Virus record (IMG/VR): IMGVR_UViG_3300031801_001259
Span: 1-20,457 of that record
DNA: 20,457 nucleotides
Direction: 5' to 3' (one strand)
Origin: a virus
In this document: positions 4,880-12,832 of the stretch, piece after piece
Layout: each line of letters begins with the position of its first letter
Numbering within the stretch: the stretch's first letter is position 1
Translations under genes and position numbers: made by a program
Notes under the pieces: generated by a model
Databases searched by the model: none
Seen by the model: the letters and a program-made list of their open reading frames with translations, nothing else
What the model was told of the DNA's origin: nothing

Positions 4880-7003
4880 TTAAACTTCACAACCATCTGA
4901 ATCACAAAACTTAGTTGCATTCATATTTTCGCCTTCTTCATTGAGACTAGCAAAATCTAGAGGTTCTAAAGTATCACTGTACTTTTGCACTTCTTGTATA
5001 CTTGCTGAAATATAAGGTGCCTGTTTATATCCATGCTCGGAAAGGGGTAATAAAGATACTCCTTTTAATCTGTTATCAAAACACGATAAGGCTCGGGCAA
5101 TTTGATTTGTTTCATTATTATTAAAAGTAATTGTAATAGAAACTTGATTATCGGCCCAATAATATTGCAAATCTACAGCATTTGTAAATTGTTCCCAAAT
5201 TGAAACTTCTTTTTTTGAAATAATTCCCTCTGGGTGAATAACAGGAAAATAAACAACAATTGTTCGTATAGGATCTGATATAGCTGGTTCTATTCGATAA
5301 TTAGCTTTTTTTAATATTTTTATAAGAGGTGATATGGCTGATAAACGAATTGTTCTGTAGTATGATCTACTTTCGGCATAATGAATACCTGGTAATGATC
5401 CTGCTACTAGACTTACTGTTCCACTGGGTTTTATAGAAGTAGTTTTTCTAGAAAGGGGAATTCCAATCCATTCACTATACTTTTTATCTGCATATTGAAT
5501 ATATGAGTATGCTCTATCACAAAATTCATCTAAATACTTACGCCTTCCAAATTTTATAATAGCTTCTTGAATACCGCTTTGAGAACAACCAATTCGGTGA
5601 TTTCGTTTTATAACGTCATTGGTTTCCGACCAATGTGTTGCCATTAATGTAACTGTTTTGGCATAAAGATAAGCAAACTTAAGAGTTCTTTGATAGTCCC
5701 AATAATCTTCGTGTTTTGCAGGAAATGTTTCCACTAAACAACAAAGTTCGTAGGATTCTAACGACTGTTCTAAACAGGGATTCCCACCTTTAACTCGGCG
5801 ATCCTTCCAATCAGCCGGATCTTTCATTCGACTAAATTGTCGCATATTTTCTAACCACGCAAATCCTGGTTCACCACTATTGGCAATAGAATTTGCGGCT
5901 TCAGTGTAATCCATTCCAACTTCTGCAAATAATGAATTATTTGAAGCCCACCGCCATCCTCCAAATTTATATGCCCATTGCTCTTTACTGTATTTTTTCG
6001 CTATTTCTGTGCGGCTATCCAAATCTTTATTATAATGATTATACTCTTCTTCATTGATGGCTTTTAATTCTTCTGGAGCTTTCATTCCTGTTTCAACTTG
6101 GGCTGTTTCCCAATTTTTCATATTCATGAAATCCTCATCAGACGGATCAGAAAAAGCAATTTCTGCTGTTCTACGAACATTCCCTGCTACTACAATTTTA
6201 CCGATAATATTCATAATATCAACAATATCAACGGAGGTTAAAAGAGGATTTTCTGATAAAGCTCGTTTTTCTAAAATATCTTTAATTCCATAAAAACCTT
6301 GTACCAAAGGTTCAGGACCTGAAGCTACTCCTCCAAATCCTTTAATTGGTGCTCCATAAGGTCGTACTTGAGAGATATCAATATTAATAGATGCCGATCC
6401 TTCTTCTAAATAAGAATCGATTAGACAAGAAATAGCTTCCACCCAGCCTTCTCTCGAATCTTCTACTTGAAGTAACTCAGGTGCTCCTTCTGGAAGAGTA
6501 GATATAATTTTATTGGCACCTTTGGTATCAAAACCAACGCCTACACCCACCATACTCATATCCATTAAAAATGCAAATGATTTAGATAATTCAGCATCAA
6601 TATCTTCTGTTGAAACAAAAGCACAGTTATTAAGTGCTGCTCCACCTTTTTCCCAAATAAAAGGAGTTCCCATCATCCAGAGTCCTCGTCCTGGAGGCAT
6701 CCATTTAAATTCAAAAAGTCTTTCAGCGGCTTCTTGAGCTAGTTTATGTCCTTTATTTTCTTGCCAGGTAATCATAGAAGTTAGAGAATGAGTTTTTAAA
6801 ATTGAAAAAGTACCTTCGATTACTCGAATAACACAATCTGCCCATGTTTCTAGCTGTCCATTAGGTTGTTTTCTGGCATAAGTTCTGTAATAAGTAAATT
6901 CTGAGAGTCCTCCATAACCCCAGTTAACTTTTTTGTTCTTTAATTTTTCTTTAAAATCTTTTCGTAATAAAAAGGCAATTGGATTTTTTCCAGGTGCTAG
7001 CAT
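4880..7003 (-). CDS. nrdJ: Class II (adenosylcobalamin-dependent) ribonucleoside-triphosphate reductase, monomeric type
   Basis: A 707-residue enzyme resembling the monomeric Lactobacillus leichmannii reductase, which makes dNTPs from NTPs. The N-terminus has FTYYRTYAR and ETWADCVIRVIEG. Catalytic residues by alignment: Cys127 in NNCAF and Cys421 form the redox pair; Cys410 (thiyl radical) and Glu412 lie in GGNPCLEQSLESYELCC, with Cys410 to Cys421 spacing identical to Cys408-Cys419 of that enzyme. KPSGTVSLVAGSLPG binds substrate phosphate. The tail CDSDGC (Cys700, Cys705) keeps the CxxxxC shuttle pair. No separate small subunit is needed; the cofactor is B12, so the phage depends on host cobalamin but not on oxygen. 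ATG 7003 follows a strong AAGGAGA site. Glutaredoxin follows 16 bases later. A promoter candidate lies in the 58-base gap upstream. Confidence 0.95.
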   Translation of the reverse strand: MLAPGKNPIAFLLRKDFKEKLKNKKVNWGYGGLSEFTYYRTYARKQPNGQLETWADCVIRVIEGTFSILKTHSLTSMITWQENKGHKLAQEAAERLFEFKWMPPGRGLWMMGTPFIWEKGGAALNNCAFVSTEDIDAELSKSFAFLMDMSMVGVGVGFDTKGANKIISTLPEGAPELLQVEDSREGWVEAISCLIDSYLEEGSASINIDISQVRPYGAPIKGFGGVASGPEPLVQGFYGIKDILEKRALSENPLLTSVDIVDIMNIIGKIVVAGNVRRTAEIAFSDPSDEDFMNMKNWETAQVETGMKAPEELKAINEEEYNHYNKDLDSRTEIAKKYSKEQWAYKFGGWRWASNNSLFAEVGMDYTEAANSIANSGEPGFAWLENMRQFSRMKDPADWKDRRVKGGNPCLEQSLESYELCCLVETFPAKHEDYWDYQRTLKFAYLYAKTVTLMATHWSETNDVIKRNHRIGCSQSGIQEAIIKFGRRKYLDEFCDRAYSYIQYADKKYSEWIGIPLSRKTTSIKPSGTVSLVAGSLPGIHYAESRSYYRTIRLSAISPLIKILKKANYRIEPAISDPIRTIVVYFPVIHPEGIISKKEVSIWEQFTNAVDLQYYWADNQVSITITFNNNETNQIARALSCFDNRLKGVSLLPLSEHGYKQAPYISASIQEVQKYSDTLEPLDFASLNEEGENMNATKFCDSDGCEV

Positions 7004-7029
7004 TATTTATTTCTCCTTAAACACATTTA

Positions 7030-7059
7030 AGAGTACCGACAACAACTCGTTGTAGTCAA
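7030..7059 (-). promoter_or_regulatory. Promoter candidate for the RNR-glutaredoxin group, with internal palindrome
   Basis: On the minus strand, TTGACT (7054-7059; five of six -35 bases) is followed after 18 bases by TACTCT (7030-7035; only the T, A and final T of a -10 match). Transcription would start near 7023, about 20 bases before the reductase ATG, and the short leader would contain AAGGAGA. The spacer contains an inverted repeat, ACAAC-GA-GTTGT, within a longer imperfect dyad (7038-7057). A dyad between -35 and -10 is a usual operator position; as RNA it could also form a small hairpin, but no T run follows, so it is not an intrinsic terminator. The promoter is of moderate quality at best. 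Confidence 0.33.
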
Positions 7060-7061
7060 TA

Positions 7062-8897
7062 CTAATGTATGCTGCTAATATTATTATCTTTTATGATTGA
7101 TATTTTATTAATTAGGGGGTGGGTGAAATCGTGAGAAATGAGGAAAATATTTAAATTATCTTCTATTTGAAGAAGCTCAATTAATTTTTCTTTTCCTGCA
7201 TCATCTAAAACCCCAGTAATTTCATCTAAAAATAACAAATTAATGTAATTACCACCAATTTTAGATAGTACGTTTCGAATAGCTAATAAAATTGCAGTTT
7301 GAATTCTACTAAATTCTCCGCCAGAAACTGTTTCTATAGGTGCTTCTTGTCCATTATTGATAACAATAATATTTAATTTTTCCCCTGTTAAACGAAAAAT
7401 AACTTGAAATTGACCATCCGATAAATCTGACAAATAATCGTTGATCACTGTTTCAAGTTCTTTAGTTAAATTCTCTAACTTATATGCTACAATTCCAGTT
7501 GTGCTAAACGCCTTCCTTAGAATATTTAAATTTTTAATTTTTGACTTGAGTTTTAGTATATCATTATTTAATAGCTCTTGTCTAGCTAAAAAATATCGTT
7601 TTTGTTCAATTAGGGCATCTACTTTTGTATTATGAGTTTTTATTTTTTCATTGTGTTCAACAGCGTCTTCTCGATTTTGTTCCTCAATTTTTAATTCATT
7701 TTTTATGCTTTGTATTTTTGATTTTAACGCATTAAAATTAGGATAATGTGTAGGAATAGAAGAATCTATAAATTGACTTAGTTGTTCAAATTTTTCAATG
7801 GCTTTTTTATTGGTTTCCCATTTCTTGATGCTTGTTTCATAACTAGTGATTTCGTCATTTAGTATATCGATTTGTTTATCTAGCTGAGTAATTTGAGCAG
7901 CAGTTTTAAACAAATCTTTTTCTAAACTATCTTTTAACTTTACTGTTTGAGAGTTATCAATGGGTTGGTTGCATGCGTAACAAACATCTGATAAATCTAA
8001 GTGTTCTAACGAATTGGTAATATTCTTTTTATGAATTGTTAATTCAGTTAAATTTGTTTTAATTTTATCTGAATCACCGTATAAAGTAAGTTTTAACACG
8101 GGTTCGGAGAGCGACATATCAAATATTAAAATATCTCTATCTTTAATATAAAGATTATTTTTGTCTATCTTTTTACAGAGAGTTTCATATTCATCAGCTT
8201 CATTTTCGGCTTTGGCTAGTTGATTTCTTTTTGTTTGATTAATAACTGGAACATCTATAAGTGGTTGTTTTTCTTGAATAACTGCTTCGTTTAAGAAATC
8301 TTTAACACTTTTTATCTCTCCATCAAGTTTGTAGGATAATTTTTCTGATTCCGAGAGTTTTAATTTAATTACTTCGCCTATATTGGGATATTTTTCCAAA
8401 TTAAATAAATTTATTAAAAACTTCTTTCTATTAGTATCAGTAGCTTTAAGAAATTCTAATAAATCTGTACTACTTTGATAAGTTAATTGTGAAAATATTT
8501 CAAAATCTAGTCCAATAAGTTCTTGTATCTTTTTATAGGTATCAGGAATCTTGTGTTCAGTTAAATCAGTGGTATCTGAGTCTTGTTGTTGGTAAAATTT
8601 TACTTTACTCTGATTTTTAGTTCTTCTAACTTCAACTCCATAATTTTGATCATCTACTGTAAACTCAATTTTACCTGACCACGTATCATTTTTCGTATAC
8701 CTATTAAGAATATCTGCTTTTTTTATATTTTTTATATTTTTGCTGTAAAGTAATTCTTGTAAAATAAAAGCAATAGAAGACTTTCCGCTCCCGTTTGGGG
8801 CCGTAAGCTGGGTAATTTTGTTAGAACTGAGATCGATTTCGTTATTTTGTCCATAACTGAACATATTACTCATAGTAAGTTTATTTAAGGTAATCAT
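7062..8897 (-). CDS. gp46 / Rad50 / SbcC-like recombination nuclease ATPase subunit
   Basis: A 611-residue SMC-like ATPase that pairs with the Mre11-type nuclease encoded directly upstream to resect double-strand ends for recombination-dependent replication. Walker A is APNGSGKSS (residues 33-41); the ABC signature is VSGGEFSR (524-531); Walker B is LLFLDE (554-559) and is followed by a D-loop-like GVLDD, then ISHDF with the H-loop His. The middle, about 180-460, is rich in Glu, Lys, Ile and Leu, fitting an antiparallel coiled coil, with CYAC (Cys306, Cys309) near its centre as the zinc hook that joins two complexes. The coil is short compared with cellular Rad50, as in T4 gp46. The ATG overlaps the stop of the nuclease gene by four bases (ATGA), so the subunits are translationally coupled. 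Confidence 0.95.
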   Translation of the reverse strand: MITLNKLTMSNMFSYGQNNEIDLSSNKITQLTAPNGSGKSSIAFILQELLYSKNIKNIKKADILNRYTKNDTWSGKIEFTVDDQNYGVEVRRTKNQSKVKFYQQQDSDTTDLTEHKIPDTYKKIQELIGLDFEIFSQLTYQSSTDLLEFLKATDTNRKKFLINLFNLEKYPNIGEVIKLKLSESEKLSYKLDGEIKSVKDFLNEAVIQEKQPLIDVPVINQTKRNQLAKAENEADEYETLCKKIDKNNLYIKDRDILIFDMSLSEPVLKLTLYGDSDKIKTNLTELTIHKKNITNSLEHLDLSDVCYACNQPIDNSQTVKLKDSLEKDLFKTAAQITQLDKQIDILNDEITSYETSIKKWETNKKAIEKFEQLSQFIDSSIPTHYPNFNALKSKIQSIKNELKIEEQNREDAVEHNEKIKTHNTKVDALIEQKRYFLARQELLNNDILKLKSKIKNLNILRKAFSTTGIVAYKLENLTKELETVINDYLSDLSDGQFQVIFRLTGEKLNIIVINNGQEAPIETVSGGEFSRIQTAILLAIRNVLSKIGGNYINLLFLDEITGVLDDAGKEKLIELLQIEDNLNIFLISHDFTHPLINKISIIKDNNISSIH

Positions 8898-9853
8898 TGA
8901 ATGTTTAATTCTTGAAATTCAGTGATAATACTTTTGGTATCTTCAATTTTAATATATTGAAGGTAAGCTTTAAGCTCTTCAATTAAAGTAAGGTCTTTTA
9001 ATTCTAATTTAGAGGATTCTTCGGGTTTAAATGCAATTTTTTTATCTAATTGATCATGGTTAGCTATTTTTGATAATTCATCAATACTTCCTGTAATTTC
9101 GTAAATAACATGATGATAGTCGTCTTTTTGCAATGTGTCACCTACTTTAATAGTTTTTCGAATTAATTTAGGGAGTTTGAGATCAATAAATTTTACTTTA
9201 TAGTCATTTATACTGTTAAAATCAATAATATCTATCCCATATTGTCTATTTTGATCTCTATCAAAAGAAACATTTAAAGGACTACCAGGATAATGAGCTG
9301 GATAATCCAAGTAACGATGATTAAAGTGTAAGTCACCCAAAAGTATAAGTTTCCAGGGACGAAGCTTTTCAAAATCATACTCGGGAGTGATGTGAGGTGG
9401 TACTTCTCCTCTAATATGCGTAACCAATATATCGTTAGGAACAGGCTTTGGTAAATTATCAATTTGCATTTCCCCATAAGGAAAAAACTGAAATCCTTGA
9501 CCGAGGAATTCTTTGCGTGAATTTTGAGTAATAACTTCCACATTTGAATTCTTAATAGCATTATCTTCATGAAAATGAGATAAGAATGTATGGCCTTTTT
9601 TAGTTGCTTCATGATTTCCCGGTATAATAAATGTTGGAATTGAGACTGAATTTACATACCTTAAAAATAAACAGATTTCATCTGGTTCTGGTTTTTTATC
9701 AAATATATCCCCCGCAATAATGTGAATATCACAATTTTGTTCATACTTTTGTAGCTTTTCATAGAATAACCTAAATCGATTAGCTTGCCATAGGCTTGGA
9801 ATTTTCTTTTTATGTAAAGCAATATGCCAATCAGCAGAAAGTAAGATTTTCAT
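8894..9853 (-). CDS. gp47 / Mre11 / SbcD-like recombination nuclease
   Basis: A 319-residue metallophosphoesterase-family nuclease, partner of the gp46-like ATPase. The metal-binding motifs appear in the family order: SADWH (Asp8, His10), AGDIFDKKPE (Asp49), PGNHE (Asn80, His81), VTHIRGE (His146) and LGDLHFNH (Asp174, His176). The C-terminal hundred residues, rich in Lys, Glu and Ile, would hold the ATPase-binding region. The complex trims DNA ends and gives 3' tails for strand invasion. The start overlaps the stop of the methyltransferase gene by four bases (ATGA) and its own stop overlaps the ATPase start the same way, making a tightly coupled trio. Confidence 0.95.
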   Translation of the reverse strand: MKILLSADWHIALHKKKIPSLWQANRFRLFYEKLQKYEQNCDIHIIAGDIFDKKPEPDEICLFLRYVNSVSIPTFIIPGNHEATKKGHTFLSHFHEDNAIKNSNVEVITQNSRKEFLGQGFQFFPYGEMQIDNLPKPVPNDILVTHIRGEVPPHITPEYDFEKLRPWKLILLGDLHFNHRYLDYPAHYPGSPLNVSFDRDQNRQYGIDIIDFNSINDYKVKFIDLKLPKLIRKTIKVGDTLQKDDYHHVIYEITGSIDELSKIANHDQLDKKIAFKPEESSKLELKDLTLIEELKAYLQYIKIEDTKSIITEFQELNIQ

Positions 9854-10575
9854 CTATTTACTTCCAATAGTAAGACGGATGTATTAAAATTAGCATGTTC
9901 ATGCGTGGGATGGTCATGTAAAAAACGATATCCAAGAAATTCGGGGTAATCTTTCCATAGAGTTTCTAAATTATTCGTATTAGGAAAATCGTTGTCATTA
10001 GTCCAATGCTTATCATTAACAAAAAAAGCATTTACCCCATTAGAATGAACTAATGAGTAGCCTTTGTTTCTAGCTAAGTTATAAAATGCTCGTAAACTGG
10101 CTCCATGATAAATATTATATGGTCCGGCATCCCAAAAGTCTGCATCATACTCAATAACTTGGTCACGTTCAACTCCTAGACAGGCATTATATTCGCATAC
10201 AAATGCTCTAACTTCATAATGAGTAAGAACTTCATATAAAATATACCAATCAATCCCATCAATATCAAGTGAAAAATAATCAAATTTTTGAGGAACATCA
10301 TATGATTTAAGAATATCAATAATATTTTCTCGGGTAATCATATGTTTTTTGAGATTAATTAAAGGATTTTCGTATTTAGCATCAATTTGAATACCATTCC
10401 AACTTAATTTCTCTCTGAGAAAACGAGTATTACATTCACTTCCGTCTTGAGTACCGATTTCTACAAAATAAAAAGTTTCTGTTCCAATTGCTCCAAAAAT
10501 ATGATTGGTAATACCATCTTCCCCAAATTGAGAATAAATTTTAGTTTCATATTGGTCTAGATTTTTAATTGGCAT
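9850..10575 (-). CDS. FkbM-like SAM-dependent methyltransferase
   Basis: A protein of 241 residues from ATG 10575; the frame runs to a TTG at 10599, but the ATG follows a GGAG-type site within the upstream gene and is preferred. YSQFGEDGITNHIFG is typical of FkbM-related proteins. FYFVEIGTQDGS (36-46) is the glycine-rich SAM-binding motif I; GIQIDAK places an acidic residue for the cofactor ribose; DYFSLDIDGIDW (99-110) is the downstream motif IV-like segment. FkbM relatives mostly O-methylate sugars or other small molecules. It follows a glycosyltransferase with an 11-base overlap, so the two may build or cap one glycan, on a virion protein, the host envelope or DNA; the target is unknown. 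It sits between the SSB-glycosyltransferase pair and the gp47/gp46 pair, an odd place for a decoration enzyme. Confidence 0.68.
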   Translation of the reverse strand: MPIKNLDQYETKIYSQFGEDGITNHIFGAIGTETFYFVEIGTQDGSECNTRFLREKLSWNGIQIDAKYENPLINLKKHMITRENIIDILKSYDVPQKFDYFSLDIDGIDWYILYEVLTHYEVRAFVCEYNACLGVERDQVIEYDADFWDAGPYNIYHGASLRAFYNLARNKGYSLVHSNGVNAFFVNDKHWTNDNDFPNTNNLETLWKDYPEFLGYRFLHDHPTHEHANFNTSVLLLEVNR

Positions 10576-11452
10576 TATGTTGAACAGCACTCCAATCAAA
10601 AATTTTATTTACATCACCTTCAAAAGTATAGCTTCCAACATGATTAAGTTTAGTATTTGGATCTAACCAAATTTGACCCCCTATTTTTTGCCAACGACGA
10701 CAAAAGGTATAATCTTCTGATAAGTAACGATTATCATCAGGATCATGAATTGTGTCAAAAAATGAATAACAATGTGGATTAAATTTGGCATCAATACTAC
10801 TATCATTCAAATAATGTAATTCTGGATAGCCTTCAATCATTTTATTCACTACCTCACGCTTCATTAACCAAAAACCAGTACTGGCATCGAGAACTTCTAC
10901 TGCTCCCATATCTACTCTAACTTGGTGTCTTTCTGGATCTGAAAATTTTAGATTAATAGCATAATCTACGGGTAAAGTTTTTTTCGGATAAGCTCCTGTA
11001 ATTAAATCTTTATCCATTGCCAGCATACGAATAACAGATTCTGGCTCAAATTCAATATCAGCATCAATAAACATTAGATGTGTACATTCTGTAGCTTCAA
11101 GAAACATTGCATTTAGAATATTACGTGCTCTAGGTACTAAACTTTCGTTTCTTAGAGTGGTGATTCTAAAATTAATATTATATTTTATAAGTTCTTGAGT
11201 TAAACGAAATATACTTAAAAAATATTGGTCGGTAATGAGTCCTCCATAACAGGGAGTAGCAAAGAAAATATTATGTTTTCTAATAAGATCCATGTCAATA
11301 ACGACTTGATCTCCGTCAATTTTTTTAAATGCGCCCCCAATATGTTCCTGTGTTGTTGGTATTGGAATAGTATTTGGGGAGGCCGCTGCCTCCCCAATTT
11401 TTTGTACCTGACCAGTATTTTGCACTAACTCATTAAGTTTGTACTTTTTCAT
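10565..11452 (-). CDS. GT-A-fold glycosyltransferase
   Basis: A 295-residue protein with a polar 55-residue N-terminal extension and then a nucleotide-diphospho-sugar transferase-like domain: NIFFATPCYGGLITDQYF opens the Rossmann half, RNESLVPRARNILNAMFL contributes a conserved Arg-rich helix, and HLMFIDADIEFEP carries the DxD metal motif (Asp130, Asp132). Later STGFWLMKREVV and LSEDYTFCRRWQKIGGQIW match the acceptor-side acidic motif of GT-A enzymes. Related genes are common in marine myoviruses, where targets are unknown. ATG 11452 follows the SSB stop codon directly, and AGAGGAT in the SSB gene end is the likely ribosome binding site. The next gene is a methyltransferase, which suggests glycan synthesis; no acceptor protein can be identified here. 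Confidence 0.78.
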   Translation of the reverse strand: MKKYKLNELVQNTGQVQKIGEAAASPNTIPIPTTQEHIGGAFKKIDGDQVVIDMDLIRKHNIFFATPCYGGLITDQYFLSIFRLTQELIKYNINFRITTLRNESLVPRARNILNAMFLEATECTHLMFIDADIEFEPESVIRMLAMDKDLITGAYPKKTLPVDYAINLKFSDPERHQVRVDMGAVEVLDASTGFWLMKREVVNKMIEGYPELHYLNDSSIDAKFNPHCYSFFDTIHDPDDNRYLSEDYTFCRRWQKIGGQIWLDPNTKLNHVGSYTFEGDVNKIFDWSAVQHNAN

Positions 11453-12109
11453 CTAGTCGAGATCCTCTGCTGTTTCTGATGGAACAAAATCATCACTTGT
11501 AGCAGAAGCAAATAGCGCAGTATTGTCTAGCATCCATTTTTTCTGCTCTTCATAAGTCTGGCGTTTATAAATTCGCCCTAAGTCGAAAAGTTCGGTTTTT
11601 TGCTCGTCCTCAGATAGAGCTGTACTTGCTCGGGCGGGTAAGCATGTGTACTTTACATTTTGTGGAAGAGGTCCGGTTTTTTCTTTTTTAACGGTAATAT
11701 CATATCCAGTTGCTGAATCCGCTGGATTACCGTATTCTGGATTTGAAGCAAAATCTACGATTTGACGATAAATAGTGCTTTTTAGATCAAAAATTTTAAT
11801 TTGTCCGTCACTACGATCAATCACATTACAAATATATGCAAATTGTGGTTTATCACTGAAAACATCAGCTTCTAGTTCTCTAAAAGGATCATCGTTTGAA
11901 TCGATAAATTTTTCCTCTTCACGCACAAAACGTAAACATTCTAAAGGCATTCTTTTACCCTCAGTGGTAGTTATCCAATAAACATAACGCGGCATTACTT
12001 CTCCGATTAGTCTAACTTTAGTGTCTCCAATTGGAAGTGTTAGACGTTGAATTTCACGTCTTTCTCCGCCACCTTGTGACGGAACTTTGGCTTGGTCCCA
12101 AGATACCAT
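11453..12109 (-). CDS. Single-stranded DNA-binding protein, gp32-like
   Basis: A 218-residue protein that I read as the phage SSB. After a polar N-terminus, residues 20-60 form strands (LPIGDTKVRLIGEVMPRYVY, then an aromatic-rich stretch) fitting an OB fold. FAYICNVIDRSDGQIKIFDL and GYDITVKKEKTGPL continue the barrel, and the last residues, SDDFVPSETAEDLD, form the acidic C-terminal tail by which SSBs bind replication partners. The four-ligand zinc site of T4 gp32 is not evident: only Cys57, Cys95 and Cys156 or close neighbours are present. ATG 12109 has a strong AGGAGA site, consistent with high expression. It is followed without gap by the glycosyltransferase. A general hypothetical nucleic-acid-binding protein is the alternative, but position and acidic tail support SSB. 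Confidence 0.75.
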   Translation of the reverse strand: MVSWDQAKVPSQGGGERREIQRLTLPIGDTKVRLIGEVMPRYVYWITTTEGKRMPLECLRFVREEEKFIDSNDDPFRELEADVFSDKPQFAYICNVIDRSDGQIKIFDLKSTIYRQIVDFASNPEYGNPADSATGYDITVKKEKTGPLPQNVKYTCLPARASTALSEDEQKTELFDLGRIYKRQTYEEQKKWMLDNTALFASATSDDFVPSETAEDLD

Positions 12110-12121
12110 TGTATTTTTCTC

Positions 12122-12553
12122 CTATTCTAGTATCAATTCCAATTTATCTGGTCGTTCTTTGACGAATGTATTGCCCCAATGTTTGGACGATACATATTTC
12201 TTTGGAATATAGTGGTTGTTGTTAGCAATTGAGCGTTTGCTCAATATATAAAGATATTCTACTTTTACAGTAGGATTTACAGTACTAAATAAAAATTCCT
12301 TATTTTTAAAGTAACTTTGTTTATCTTTACATTGGTAAGTACTCAAAATAGAATTATTTTTAAGCACTTTTAATTTGTTAGTCTGAAATAACTGTAAATT
12401 TATAGAATTAATAAAAAGTTTTTTCATTAAGTCTTTTCCAGAACTAGCAATAATATTATTATACCCTATTGTTAGAGCATGTGTCAATATCAAGATTGAT
12501 TCAGATTGCCCTTTACTATGTATCCATAAATTTTTCCAATTAAAATAATACAT
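12122..12553 (-). CDS. Hypothetical protein, 143 aa
   Basis: I do not recognise this 143-residue protein. It is basic and unusually rich in Asn, Lys, Ser, Tyr and Ile. It lacks a signal peptide or clear membrane segment; ILILTHALTIGYNNIIA (20-36) is moderately hydrophobic and probably a buried helix. The last third (NHYIPKKYVSSKHWGNTF, then KERPDKLELILE) looks like a folded basic tail. The start ATG 12553 lies three bases after the NifU-like gene stop, with no good ribosome binding site, so translation probably depends on coupling to the gene before it. It lies between a NifU-domain protein and SSB. Coding is supported by gapless fit between neighbours on both sides. Confidence 0.6.
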   Translation of the reverse strand: MYYFNWKNLWIHSKGQSESILILTHALTIGYNNIIASSGKDLMKKLFINSINLQLFQTNKLKVLKNNSILSTYQCKDKQSYFKNKEFLFSTVNPTVKVEYLYILSKRSIANNNHYIPKKYVSSKHWGNTFVKERPDKLELILE

Positions 12554-12556
12554 TAA

Positions 12557-12832
12557 TTAATAATAGGGCTTAACCTCTGAATCAGGATCATCAATACCTT
12601 CTATCGTTTTAACTTCTGGAATATAATGTTTGATCATCCCTTCTACTCCTTGTTTTAAGGTAACACTTGACATCGCACATCCACTACATGCTCCCTTTAA
12701 AAATAAGTATAAAGTTCCTGTATTTTCATTCCATTCTCTAAACTCAATTAAGCCTCCGTGCATAGCTACAGACGGGTTAATTTTTGTTTCTAGTAGACTT
12801 TCTATTTCGTTTAGTAAAGAGTCTTGTTTCAT
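12557..12832 (-). CDS. nifU: NifU C-terminal domain protein (Fe-S cluster scaffold)
   Basis: A 91-residue protein made of just the NifU C-terminal domain (also called Nfu), which holds a labile Fe-S cluster between two subunits and passes it to target enzymes. INPSVAMHGGLIEF is the typical first helix and strand, and LKGACSGCAMSSVTLKQGVE carries the CxxC cluster ligands (Cys49, Cys52). The frame can be extended to a TTG at 12859, but ATG 12832 overlaps the helicase stop as ATGA and follows AAGGA, so it is chosen. There is no A-type or NifU N-terminal domain. In a phage this is an auxiliary gene; possible clients are host Fe-S proteins drawn into phage metabolism, or the Cys-rich YkgJ-like protein encoded at 15911-16330, which is only a guess. 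Confidence 0.93.
   Translation of the reverse strand: MKQDSLLNEIESLLETKINPSVAMHGGLIEFREWNENTGTLYLFLKGACSGCAMSSVTLKQGVEGMIKHYIPEVKTIEGIDDPDSEVKPYY

Noticed and set aside
7038-7057. Reading the dyad before nrdJ as an intrinsic terminator
   Set aside because: The stem is short and A+T-rich with mismatches, and no T run follows on the minus strand, so it cannot act as a standard intrinsic terminator.
9274-9612. A 112-codon open frame on the minus strand inside the gp47/Mre11 gene
   Set aside because: It lies entirely within the nuclease gene in another frame, has no ribosome binding site of note, and its product is a hydrophobic, low-complexity sequence typical of shifted AT-rich reading.
9850-10599. 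TTG start at 10599 for the methyltransferase
   Set aside because: The ATG at 10575 is a standard start with a GGAG-type site and a typical short overlap; the TTG adds only eight residues without family support.
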